From contig CAKRLV010000040.1 of the NCBI GenBank assembly GCA_934359755.1, forward strand, positions 1 through 21,809: a stretch of DNA of 21,809 bases, given 5' to 3'. This DNA comes from an uncultured Agathobacter sp. (GTDB taxonomy: Bacteria > Bacillota > Clostridia > Lachnospirales > Lachnospiraceae). Below, in pieces: positions 15,852-21,809 of this stretch. The position numbers and the translations under genes were made by a program. How positions within the stretch are numbered: position 1 is the first letter of the stretch; each line of letters begins with the position of its first letter. Under the pieces are notes generated by a model. It had not been told where the DNA came from and did no database searches. It saw only the letters and a list, made by a program, of their open reading frames with translations.

Positions 15852-16415
15852 ATGGAAGATGAGAAAATTATAGATTTATTTTTTGAGCGCTCTGAAATAG
15901 CAATTTCCAGTCTTTCAGAAAAATATTCAAATTTATGCAGAAAGATATCTTATAACATTACAAGAAGTGAACTTGACTCGGAAGAATGTATCAACGATGC
16001 ATATTTATCTGTCTGGAATTCGATTCCGCCTAACAGACCTGATTCACTTATGGCATATGTAGCGGCGGTAACAAGAAATATATCGATTCAAAAATACAGA
16101 AGCAATACTGCCCAGAAAAGAAATTCATTCTATGATAAGCCTATTGATGAATTTTGTGATTGCATAAGCAGCATTGAAAAAGTGGATGATAATCTGAAAA
16201 TAGAGGAGTTAACAGGATATATAAATAGCTTTTTAGAGAAGCAAAAGCCACTTGACAGAGCAATTTTTATTGAACGTTTCTGGTTTTGTTATGAGATATC
16301 GGAAATTATGGAAAATCACAAGCTGAGTAAAAATTATGTGAATGTCCATATACACAGAACAAAAAACAAACTAAGAAAATATCTTCAAACGGAGGGATAT
16401 CTCAATGAAAAATAG
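15852..16415 (+). CDS. ECF-type RNA polymerase sigma factor (second copy)
   Basis: 187 aa from the second of two adjacent ATGs; GGAGG (15841-15845) fits 15852 better than 15849. Region 2 is about 20-85 (SEECINDAYLSVWNSIPPNR, then MAYVAAVTRNISIQKYR), region 4 about 125-185 (LDRAIFIERFWFCYEISEIM, then NYVNVHIHRTKNKLRKYL). It differs clearly from the factor at 11212, so the two should have separate promoters. Its 3' end overlaps the DUF4179-like gene by 11 bases. The typical role is response to an extracytoplasmic signal held in check by the membrane partner. Confidence 0.9.
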   Translation: MEDEKIIDLFFERSEIAISSLSEKYSNLCRKISYNITRSELDSEECINDAYLSVWNSIPPNRPDSLMAYVAAVTRNISIQKYRSNTAQKRNSFYDKPIDEFCDCISSIEKVDDNLKIEELTGYINSFLEKQKPLDRAIFIERFWFCYEISEIMENHKLSKNYVNVHIHRTKNKLRKYLQTEGYLNEK

Positions 16416-17424
16416 CAGAATACAACAGGCTTTTACAGATATTGACAGCAAATACATAGAAGAGACAGTAACAATGATTGAGAATAAGCGCAAAGTTATT
16501 CCATTTTCAAAAAAGGTGACGAGATTGGTTGCAAGCATTGCAGTAACGCTGGCAGTTGTTACATCAGGTCTGACTGTGGCTGATGCAGCAGGAAGCATGC
16601 AGGCATATGAGATACTTAATAAAATGTATCCTCATATCGCACAGTCCCTTACACCAGTGAACAAATCCTGCGTGGATAATGGAATTAAGATGAGTGTAGA
16701 GGGAATGAACGTTCATGGTGATAGCGCGGAAGTATATATTGCTTTGCAGGATATTGAGGCGGACAGGATAGATGAGACAACAGATTTGTTTGACAGCTAC
16801 ACTATAAATACAAGCGCGGATCAGATGAATGGCTGTCAGTTTGTCTCATATGACAAAGCGAAAAAAACAGCCACTTTTATCATATTTATACAGAATATGA
16901 ACGGGAAAAAAATTACTGGACGAAAGCTTAGCTTCTCATTAGGGCAGCTTTTGTTAAATAAGAAGACTACCGAAACGGAAATAAATATAGATAAGCTTGC
17001 ATACTGCAAAGACAGTCAGCTTATTAAGAATGAGCATATTGTAGGCATGGGTGGACCAGAGGAGGTAGATTACTTCAGCGATCAGTATAGCGTAGAGGGG
17101 GATGAGCAGAATGCATATAAGCCTGTTGAAAAGGTCTCAATAATTGGGTATGGATTCGTGGATGGCAGACTGCATATTAAAACACGCTATGATGAGAACA
17201 GAGAATATGATAATCATGGATATATTTCTCTACAAATAGGTGAAAAGAAGATAGACGAGGCATATGGTTTCGATTACTATGATAGTTCTGATCAGAACAG
17301 ATATGTGGAGTCTGTGTACGATGTTTCAGAGGATGAGATTGCGGGTGCAAAAATCTGTGGCAAGTTTGTTACCTGTGATACTCGTCTGACAGGAGATTGG
17401 AAGGTTTCAACTATTATAAAATAG
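16405..17424 (+). CDS. DUF4179-like membrane protein, putative anti-sigma factor
   Basis: 339 aa with a short cytoplasmic N-terminus (1-38, MKNSRIQQAFTDIDSKYIEE...), one TM (about 40-58), and a large extracytoplasmic part beginning ADAAGSMQAYEILNKMYPHI. This is the DUF4179-type layout that follows ECF sigma genes in Clostridia. The outside domain has beta-rich stretches (SAEVYIALQDIE, KTATFIIFIQNM, VEKVSIIGYGFVDGRLHIKT). GGAGGG lies about 9 bases before the ATG, within the sigma gene. The N-terminal segment presumably holds the sigma factor while the outside part senses. The signal is not known. The final codons fall in a 12-base tandem repeat. Confidence 0.8.
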   Translation: MKNSRIQQAFTDIDSKYIEETVTMIENKRKVIPFSKKVTRLVASIAVTLAVVTSGLTVADAAGSMQAYEILNKMYPHIAQSLTPVNKSCVDNGIKMSVEGMNVHGDSAEVYIALQDIEADRIDETTDLFDSYTINTSADQMNGCQFVSYDKAKKTATFIIFIQNMNGKKITGRKLSFSLGQLLLNKKTTETEINIDKLAYCKDSQLIKNEHIVGMGGPEEVDYFSDQYSVEGDEQNAYKPVEKVSIIGYGFVDGRLHIKTRYDENREYDNHGYISLQIGEKKIDEAYGFDYYDSSDQNRYVESVYDVSEDEIAGAKICGKFVTCDTRLTGDWKVSTIIK

Positions 17425-17449
17425 TTCATAAAATAGCTCATAAAATGCT
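17416..17449. repeat. 12-base tandem repeat across a stop codon
   Basis: ATAAAATAGTTC (17416-17427), ATAAAATAGCTC (17428-17439) and a third partial copy ATAAAATGCTT follow one another. The first copy contains the TAG stop of the DUF4179-like gene. Confidence 0.8.
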
Positions 17450-17474
17450 TATATATTTTGACAGTTAAAATTTT

Positions 17475-17517
17475 AAGGAGTAAACCAGCTATGTTGCGGA
17501 TGGGCATTTGCTCCTAA
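17475..17517 (+). promoter_or_regulatory. Hairpin around a possible leader peptide
   Basis: AGGAGTAAA (17476-17484) can pair with TTTGCTCCT (17507-17515). The left arm looks like a ribosome-binding site for an eight-codon frame (17491-17517, MLRMGICS), whose end forms the right arm. A TTGACA stands at 17458-17463 without a good -10. It may be a translated attenuator-like leader, or chance. Confidence 0.25.
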
Positions 17518-17536
17518 ATAATAAACATTTTTAACA

Positions 17537-17558
17537 AAATATGCGGTACCGTATATTT
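17537..17558. promoter_or_regulatory. 22-base near-perfect palindrome
   Basis: The sequence is symmetrical about GGTACC (17545-17550), with arms of 11 bases and one mismatch (17543/17552). It lies 18 bases upstream of the sigma-28-like promoter and has no loop, which favours a protein-binding site over an RNA hairpin. Confidence 0.5.
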
Positions 17559-17575
17559 CTGTATTGAATAGATAC

Positions 17576-17603
17576 TAAATAATATCAGTGTATCATCCGA
17601 TAA
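17576..17603 (+). promoter_or_regulatory. Sigma-28 (SigD/FliA)-like promoter
   Basis: TAAA (17576-17579), 17 bases, CCGATAA (17597-17603). The known sigma-28 consensus is TAAA-N15-GCCGATAA/T; counted on the eight-base -10 (TCCGATAA) the spacer here is 16. Transcription would start near 17610 and give a leader of about 80 bases before the ATG at 17690. No equally good sigma-A promoter is seen. Confidence 0.6.
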
Positions 17604-17689
17604 ATATACTAGAAAACCAGTTGCAGGAAAGTTCATATTTACTGCACAAAAGGCAAATGGAATTGCATATATGACAAGGAGGTACACTA

Positions 17690-18331
17690 ATGGCAACAGG
17701 AATTAATGGTGTTTCAGATACTTATTTATCTACAGTAGCTAATGCTGCACAGAAGACAGATACAAAGAAAGCTGATACCAAAGCGAACGAGAAGGCAGGC
17801 AACAAGAAGACTGACACTGCTAAGACAAATGAGAAAGATGCGGTTGTATATGAGAAGTCAACATCTGAATCTAAGGCTACGTATTCTATCAACAAGATGA
17901 GTGCAAGTGACAGAGCGGCTCTTGTTCAGCAGATGAAGCAGGACCAGGAAGACAGACAGAAGCAGCTTTGCAGCCTGGTAAGCCAGATGCTTTCAAAGCA
18001 GGCTGGAACTTCTAATCTTGCAAGTATGTTCTCTGCTGAGAATCTTAAGAATGTCGACCAGGCTGCGATACAGCAGGCCAAAGCTGATGTGGCAGAAGAT
18101 GGCTATTGGGGCGTTAAGCAGACTTCACAGCGTATGTTTGATTTTGCAAGTGCATTAGCTGGTGATGATGTTGAGAAGATGAAGAAAATGCAGGAGGCTA
18201 TGCAGAAGGGTTTTGATCAGGCAACAAAGGCTTGGGGACAGGATCTTCCTGGTATATGTAAAGATACTATTGATGCAGCTAACAAGTTATTTGATGAGTA
18301 CTATAAATCAAAGGGTGTAAGCGAAGAATAA
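17690..18331 (+). CDS. Uncharacterised 213-aa protein, possibly in the motility regulon
   Basis: No signal peptide or TM segment. Residues 1-60 are low-complexity (many Lys, Thr, Ala, Asp) and likely disordered. 65-105 is a charged helix (SASDRAALVQQMKQDQEDRQ). 120-205 forms a compact conserved-looking domain (EDGYWGVKQTSQRMFDFASA, GDDVEKMKKMQEAMQKGFDQ, WGQDLPGICKDTIDAANKLF). I half-recall this pattern from unannotated proteins of other motile bacteria, but can name no family. AAGGAGG lies 7 bases before the ATG. It is a single-gene unit between a sigma-28-like promoter and a strong terminator. A soluble flagellum-linked function is inference. Confidence 0.8.
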   Translation: MATGINGVSDTYLSTVANAAQKTDTKKADTKANEKAGNKKTDTAKTNEKDAVVYEKSTSESKATYSINKMSASDRAALVQQMKQDQEDRQKQLCSLVSQMLSKQAGTSNLASMFSAENLKNVDQAAIQQAKADVAEDGYWGVKQTSQRMFDFASALAGDDVEKMKKMQEAMQKGFDQATKAWGQDLPGICKDTIDAANKLFDEYYKSKGVSEE

Positions 18332-18348
18332 AATTAATTATGGACGAG

Positions 18349-18380
18349 AAAAAAGCTGGTTTTGGGGAACCAGCTTTTTT
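18349..18380 (+). terminator. Terminator after the 213-aa gene
   Basis: AAAAAAGCTGGTT (18349-18361) and AACCAGCTTTTTT (18368-18380) form a perfect stem with a TTGGGG loop and a T-tail. Confidence 0.95.
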
Positions 18381-18381
18381 C

Positions 18382-18412
18382 AGGGAAATTTGTTAAAAAA
18401 GGGAAATTTGTT
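18382..18412. repeat. Short direct repeat upstream of the ABC-F gene
   Basis: GGGAAATTTGTT occurs twice, separated by AAAAAA, in the roughly 200-base leader between the terminator and the ABC-F start. No clear promoter or attenuator was found in that leader. TTGCTT (about 18415) with TTATAA downstream is only suggestive. Confidence 0.6.
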
Positions 18413-18583
18413 TGTTGCTTTACGCAAGTATTATATTATAAGATAAATGTGTCCAAAATATGTTTTCTGTAGAAATAAAATATAAAATTTATAAAAAAGC
18501 AGTAAATTTAGCTGGAAAATTATAAGTTACACTGTATGTGGTGCAGCTTTAGGGATAATACAGACATAAAGGGTAGTGAACAA

Positions 18584-20416
18584 ATGTTATATCAGATAAG
18601 TAATGGTACCGTCTCGGCTGGTGGGCAGACGATATTATCGCACGTAGATTTTTATATTAAGGGAAAAGAAAAAATTGCTATAGTTGGCAAAAATGGCGCA
18701 GGCAAGACAACACTTCTGCGCCTTATTGCTGGTGAACTCGACTTAGATCGTGATGATAAGAGAAATTTTCCTGGAATAACCAGATCAAGAGATATAAGTA
18801 TTGGATTTTTTCATCAGAATATTTCGTTTGATATGACAAAGACTGTAGATGAAATTATGATGGAAGGATTTGGGGAAGAGGAGCTTTTTTCCAGGGATGC
18901 ATTTTCATATAGGGCGAGATTCGACAAACTTCTTACAGGATTTGGATTTGATAAGAACATAAAGAAGAAAGAACTTTCGAATTTTTCGGGTGGGGAGCAG
19001 ACGAAGATTGCGCTTATCAATCTGCTTTTGAAAAAGCCAGACCTTCTTTTGTTAGACGAGCCTACCAACCATCTTGATATCAAGACTGTTGAGTGGCTTG
19101 AAGAATATTTGAATGATTATGAGGGCGCTGTAATTATTGTATCGCACGACAGATTTTTCCTTGATAATGTTGTTGATGCTGTTTACGAACTTGAGAATCA
19201 TACGCTGACAAGATATGCAGGCAGCTACACACAGTTTCGCATGCAAAAGCAGAAAGATTACGATGTAAAGATGAAAGCGTATTTAAGGCAGCAGGCGGAA
19301 CTTGCAAGATTGCAGGAACTTATAGAGAAGTTTAAACACAAGCCCAATAAGGCATCATTTGCCCGCTCAAGAAAAAGCATCATAGAGCGTACGGAGAGAA
19401 TAGATAAGCCATCTGAGGATAATGTCCATATTTTTACAGGAGAAATAGACCCTCTTGTGCCTGGAAGTAAGTGGGTATTTGAAGCGGAACATCTTAAAAT
19501 TGGTTATGATGAGGCGTTATTTGAGATATCGCTTCGCCTTAAAAGAGGACAGAAAATTGGAATCATTGGTGACAATGGTGTAGGCAAAACTACATTTCTT
19601 AAAGTGGTTGCTGGACTTGAAGAGCCGATGGATGGCAGGTTTTCCCTTGGAAATAATACATGTATGGGCTATTTCGACCAGCATTCGGCCAATATTTCAT
19701 CAGCTAAAAGTGTAGTTGAGCATTTTCATGAACTTTTTCCAGCTATGGCAGAGAAGGATGTAAGAAAAACTTTAGGAGAATATCTGTTTTCGGGAGAAGC
19801 AGCTGCGAAGAAATTTGATGATTTATCGGGCGGGGAAAAAGCGCGGCTTATACTTTGTGAGCTGTTAACAAGCCGCCCGAATTTTATGGTACTTGATGAG
19901 CCGACAAATCATATGGATATACAGGCTAAGGAGACGCTCGAATCGGCATTTAGAGCATACAAGGGAAGCATGCTTTTTGTATCACATGACAGGTATTTTG
20001 TGAGCAGGGTGGCCGATGCTATTATTGTTATAGAGCAGAATAAGGCATATTATTATCCCTTTGGTTATGCGCATTATATAGAGCGGAAGAAAAAGGGGGA
20101 TGGCAATAGTATTGCAGCGATGGTTGAAGCAGAGAATCAGGCAATGGTGGCTGGGCTGCATGCAGTCCCAGAACCTGAGAAGCACCGCCTTCGCGAGATT
20201 GGAACCCAGGAGGCTTATATTGACTGGCAGCTAAGGCTGGCAGATAAGCCACTTGATGAGGCAAGAGATTACGTGGCAATGATATGGGAAAGCTACGAGA
20301 GTATAAAGAGTGAGGCTGAATACGAGAGCTGGAAAAAGGCACTCAGTTCAGCCTGTGATATATGGACTGATGAGTGCCTTAAATGGTACGATAATTATTT
20401 ACTTCTTTTTGAATGA
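18584..20416 (+). CDS. ABC-F family ATPase (ribosome-associated)
   Basis: Soluble 610-aa protein with two ATPase domains and no TM segments. Domain 1: Walker A GKNGAGKT (35-42), signature FSGGEQ, Walker B LLLLDEPTNHLD with E159, SHDR. Linker about 215-285, charged and helical. Domain 2: GDNGVGKT (329-336), LSGGEKAR, MVLDEPTNHMD with E439, SHDR. A C-terminal extension of about 110 aa (from about 500) follows. ABC-F proteins act at the ribosomal E site; some protect from antibiotics, others aid translation. Which applies here is open. The frame reaches back to 18536, but similarity begins at the ATG 18584, after AAAGGGTAG. The 3' end overlaps the convergent deacetylase gene by 18 bases. Confidence 0.9.
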   Translation: MLYQISNGTVSAGGQTILSHVDFYIKGKEKIAIVGKNGAGKTTLLRLIAGELDLDRDDKRNFPGITRSRDISIGFFHQNISFDMTKTVDEIMMEGFGEEELFSRDAFSYRARFDKLLTGFGFDKNIKKKELSNFSGGEQTKIALINLLLKKPDLLLLDEPTNHLDIKTVEWLEEYLNDYEGAVIIVSHDRFFLDNVVDAVYELENHTLTRYAGSYTQFRMQKQKDYDVKMKAYLRQQAELARLQELIEKFKHKPNKASFARSRKSIIERTERIDKPSEDNVHIFTGEIDPLVPGSKWVFEAEHLKIGYDEALFEISLRLKRGQKIGIIGDNGVGKTTFLKVVAGLEEPMDGRFSLGNNTCMGYFDQHSANISSAKSVVEHFHELFPAMAEKDVRKTLGEYLFSGEAAAKKFDDLSGGEKARLILCELLTSRPNFMVLDEPTNHMDIQAKETLESAFRAYKGSMLFVSHDRYFVSRVADAIIVIEQNKAYYYPFGYAHYIERKKKGDGNSIAAMVEAENQAMVAGLHAVPEPEKHRLREIGTQEAYIDWQLRLADKPLDEARDYVAMIWESYESIKSEAEYESWKKALSSACDIWTDECLKWYDNYLLLFE

Positions 20417-21616
20417 AAAATAGGATTTGCCATTTTTAAGCTTGACATCACGGCACTGCGCAAGTTCACTTATAGTAACAAGCTGATATCCGCGTTCTAC
20501 GAGCTCTGGAATTATAGTCTCTGATGCGGTTGCCGTGGCATCATACAGATCATGCATGAGCACTATATCACCGTCTTTGATGTTGTCAAGGACGGCCTTT
20601 TTGGTTGAATCAGCATTTCTTGTCTTCCAGTCGAGAGTATCAAGCGACCAGATTATCATAGGCATTTTGACATTCTCTTTGACCTCATTATCTACTGCGC
20701 CTCCTGGCGGACGCATAACAATAGGAGAGGTCTTTATTATTTTCTTTACAGCATCATTTGTAGACTTAATCTCTTTTTTGATGGTGTCAGCATCAACTTT
20801 GGTAAGGATTGTGTGATTGTAGGAGTGATTGCCAATCTGGCAATGCATCTTATACTCTGATTTGAGTGCATCAGCGTATGTCTTCACACGGCTTCCCACT
20901 ACGAAAAAAGTAGCAACGGAATCGTTCTCTTTGAGAGTCTTAAGAATCCTTGGGGTGTAGATAGATGGCCCGTCATCGTAAGTAAGTGCAACCATTTTCT
21001 TGTCTATATCAATCTGGCGGTAAAGGACACCCTTATCATCAAAATGGCAAAGGTAATGAGAGACTACTTTAGTTCCAGTGCTGGCTTTGCCGTTTGCTTC
21101 GAAATAGTATTTGTTGTCATTAATCTTTTTCCAATGCTCAGTAAGTGCTTTTCCATTTTTCTGGAAATAGAAATAGTATTTTTTCTTATTAAGTGAGACC
21201 GTTTTTAGTGTCTCTGTAAGTGCTTTTCCATTCTTCTGGAAATAAAAGTAGTATTTATTTCCGTCTATCTGGACTGTCTTAAATCCTTTAGTGTATGCTT
21301 CTCCGTTTTTCTGGAAAAAATAATAATAACGCTTGTCTTTGGCCTTGATAGTTTTCAGACCATTACAGTAAGGCTTTCCATTTATGTAATAATATAGCTT
21401 ACCATGTACTTTCTTTAAGCCTGTGTAGGATTTCCTTACGCTGTCTTTACGAGTCACAGCAGATGTTTTTTTTGGAATATTGTTGCCTGTAGAATCGTCT
21501 GTACTGTCTGTGGCGGCTGAGACAGGGTGTTTATTATATAGTACAGTTAAGTGAAGTCCTATCAATACGCATAACGAAAATAACAGTATGGTAAGTAGGA
21601 TGTTTTTCTTCTTCAT
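20399..21616 (-). CDS. Secreted polysaccharide deacetylase with cell-wall-binding repeats
   Basis: 405 aa. An N-terminal signal peptide or anchor (MKKKNILLTILLFSLCVLIG, cleavage perhaps after VSAA at 35) and a Ser/Thr-rich linker precede aromatic choline/glucan-binding-type repeats (about 66-184; KYYFYFQKNGKALTE occurs twice). Then comes a NodB-type carbohydrate esterase 4 domain (about 207-385): TYDDGP (D214/D215), metal ligands H264 and H268 in HSYNH, RPPGG (R302; usually RPPYG), DTLDW (326-330) and MHD (H355). It likely removes N- or O-acetyl groups from peptidoglycan or another wall glycan, which can blunt lysozyme. AGAGG lies about 7 bases before the ATG. Wall binding by the repeats is inferred. 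Confidence 0.92.
   Translation of the reverse strand: MKKKNILLTILLFSLCVLIGLHLTVLYNKHPVSAATDSTDDSTGNNIPKKTSAVTRKDSVRKSYTGLKKVHGKLYYYINGKPYCNGLKTIKAKDKRYYYFFQKNGEAYTKGFKTVQIDGNKYYFYFQKNGKALTETLKTVSLNKKKYYFYFQKNGKALTEHWKKINDNKYYFEANGKASTGTKVVSHYLCHFDDKGVLYRQIDIDKKMVALTYDDGPSIYTPRILKTLKENDSVATFFVVGSRVKTYADALKSEYKMHCQIGNHSYNHTILTKVDADTIKKEIKSTNDAVKKIIKTSPIVMRPPGGAVDNEVKENVKMPMIIWSLDTLDWKTRNADSTKKAVLDNIKDGDIVLMHDLYDATATASETIIPELVERGYQLVTISELAQCRDVKLKNGKSYFSFKKK
21130..21360 (-). repeat. Tandem coding repeats of the wall-binding region
   Basis: Units of roughly 70-75 bases recur within the deacetylase gene. The two central ones (near 21145-21190 and 21218-21262) are almost identical, each encoding KKYYFYFQKNGKALTE-like residues. 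Their similarity at DNA level suggests recent duplication and possible length variation between strains. Confidence 0.75.
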
Positions 21617-21717
21617 TCGTATACCTCTGTTTAGTTTTATTAATATTTATGTTTTGTTCCTTTTATTTTGGAAAGTTATCTATTAATTATAATAACAAAT
21701 CTTTATCGACATTTCTA

Positions 21718-21738
21718 GGGATTTTGTGATAAAATCCC
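21718..21738. promoter_or_regulatory. Perfect dyad upstream of the deacetylase gene
   Basis: GGGATTTT (21718-21725) and AAAATCCC (21731-21738) flank GTGAT. It lies about 100 bases upstream of the deacetylase ATG, with a TATAAT on the minus strand between (near 21686-21691). No T-run follows, so an operator is the better guess. Confidence 0.4.
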
Positions 21739-21758
21739 ATCTTTGACAGTTGAAGAGC

Positions 21759-21807
21759 AAAAAAACGGTTGCAAAGCCAGTAAAATCAAGGCTTGTAGCC
21801 GTTTTTT
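21759..21807. terminator. Terminator at the right edge
   Basis: AAAAAAACGG...GCC and GGCTTG..GCCGTTTTTT pair with a small internal mismatch, with A and T runs at the two ends, so it can act on either strand. It probably ends a minus-strand gene lying beyond the window, separating it from the deacetylase gene. Confidence 0.75.
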
Positions 21808-21809
21808 AT

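Noticed and set aside
18447..18485. Twelve-residue upstream frame in the ABC-F leader (MCPKYVFCRNKI)
   Set aside because: Antibiotic-responsive ABC-F genes can have such leaders, but there is no ribosome-binding site and no terminator/antiterminator pair around it.
20028..20342. 104-codon minus-strand frame inside the ABC-F gene
   Set aside because: Antisense shadow within the C-terminal extension of a clear ABC-F protein.

Overview
The window looks like a chromosome segment of a low-GC Gram-positive anaerobe, most likely of the family Lachnospiraceae (Clostridia). Reasons: strong AGGAGG ribosome-binding sites, an AT-rich genome, AzlC/AzlD and aspartase sequences of Firmicutes type, a DUF4179-type partner behind an ECF sigma factor, a BceAB-type exporter, an AAA-ATPase/PD-(D/E)XK protein, and a secreted deacetylase with aromatic cell-wall-binding repeats. 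A sigma-28-like promoter near 17.6 kb suggests a motile species. The family assignment rests on recalled protein similarity, not on a marker gene.

Layout. (1) 80-4875 (+) is a compact and very AT-rich four-gene operon: OmpR-type response regulator, histidine kinase, large ABC permease of the bacteriocin-associated type, and its ATPase. It ends in a hairpin terminator shared with the convergent aspartase gene aspA (4934-6355, -). (2) 6693-8225 is a divergent unit. The azlCD branched-chain amino acid exporter genes (-) and a TetR-type regulator (+) share an intergenic region with back-to-back promoters and related operator-like repeats. azlC is broken by two internal deletions, while azlD keeps its ATGA coupling. 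(3) 8317-9105 encodes a two-TM SAM methyltransferase. It is followed by a possible small decayed gene and an AAA-ATPase/PD-(D/E)XK protein (9384-11087). (4) 11212-17424 holds two ECF sigma factor/membrane-anchored partner pairs on either side of a BceAB-like transporter with no adjacent BceRS, plus a 66-aa remnant of an Rpn/PD-(D/E)XK transposase-family protein. (5) 17690-18331 is an uncharacterised 213-aa protein behind a sigma-28-like promoter. (6) 18584-20416 is an ABC-F ATPase, convergent with and overlapping a secreted polysaccharide deacetylase (20399-21616, -).

Taken together the window is rich in cell-envelope sensing and defence: a two-component system with an ABC transporter, a BceAB-type exporter, two ECF systems, an ABC-F protein and a wall-modifying deacetylase. 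No rRNA, tRNA, CRISPR array or intact insertion sequence was seen. The observations I rate highest are the doubly deleted azlC with its apparent TetR operators, the sigma-28-like promoter on the unknown 213-aa gene, the AT-rich sensing/ABC operon, and the ECF pairs bracketing an orphan BceAB.
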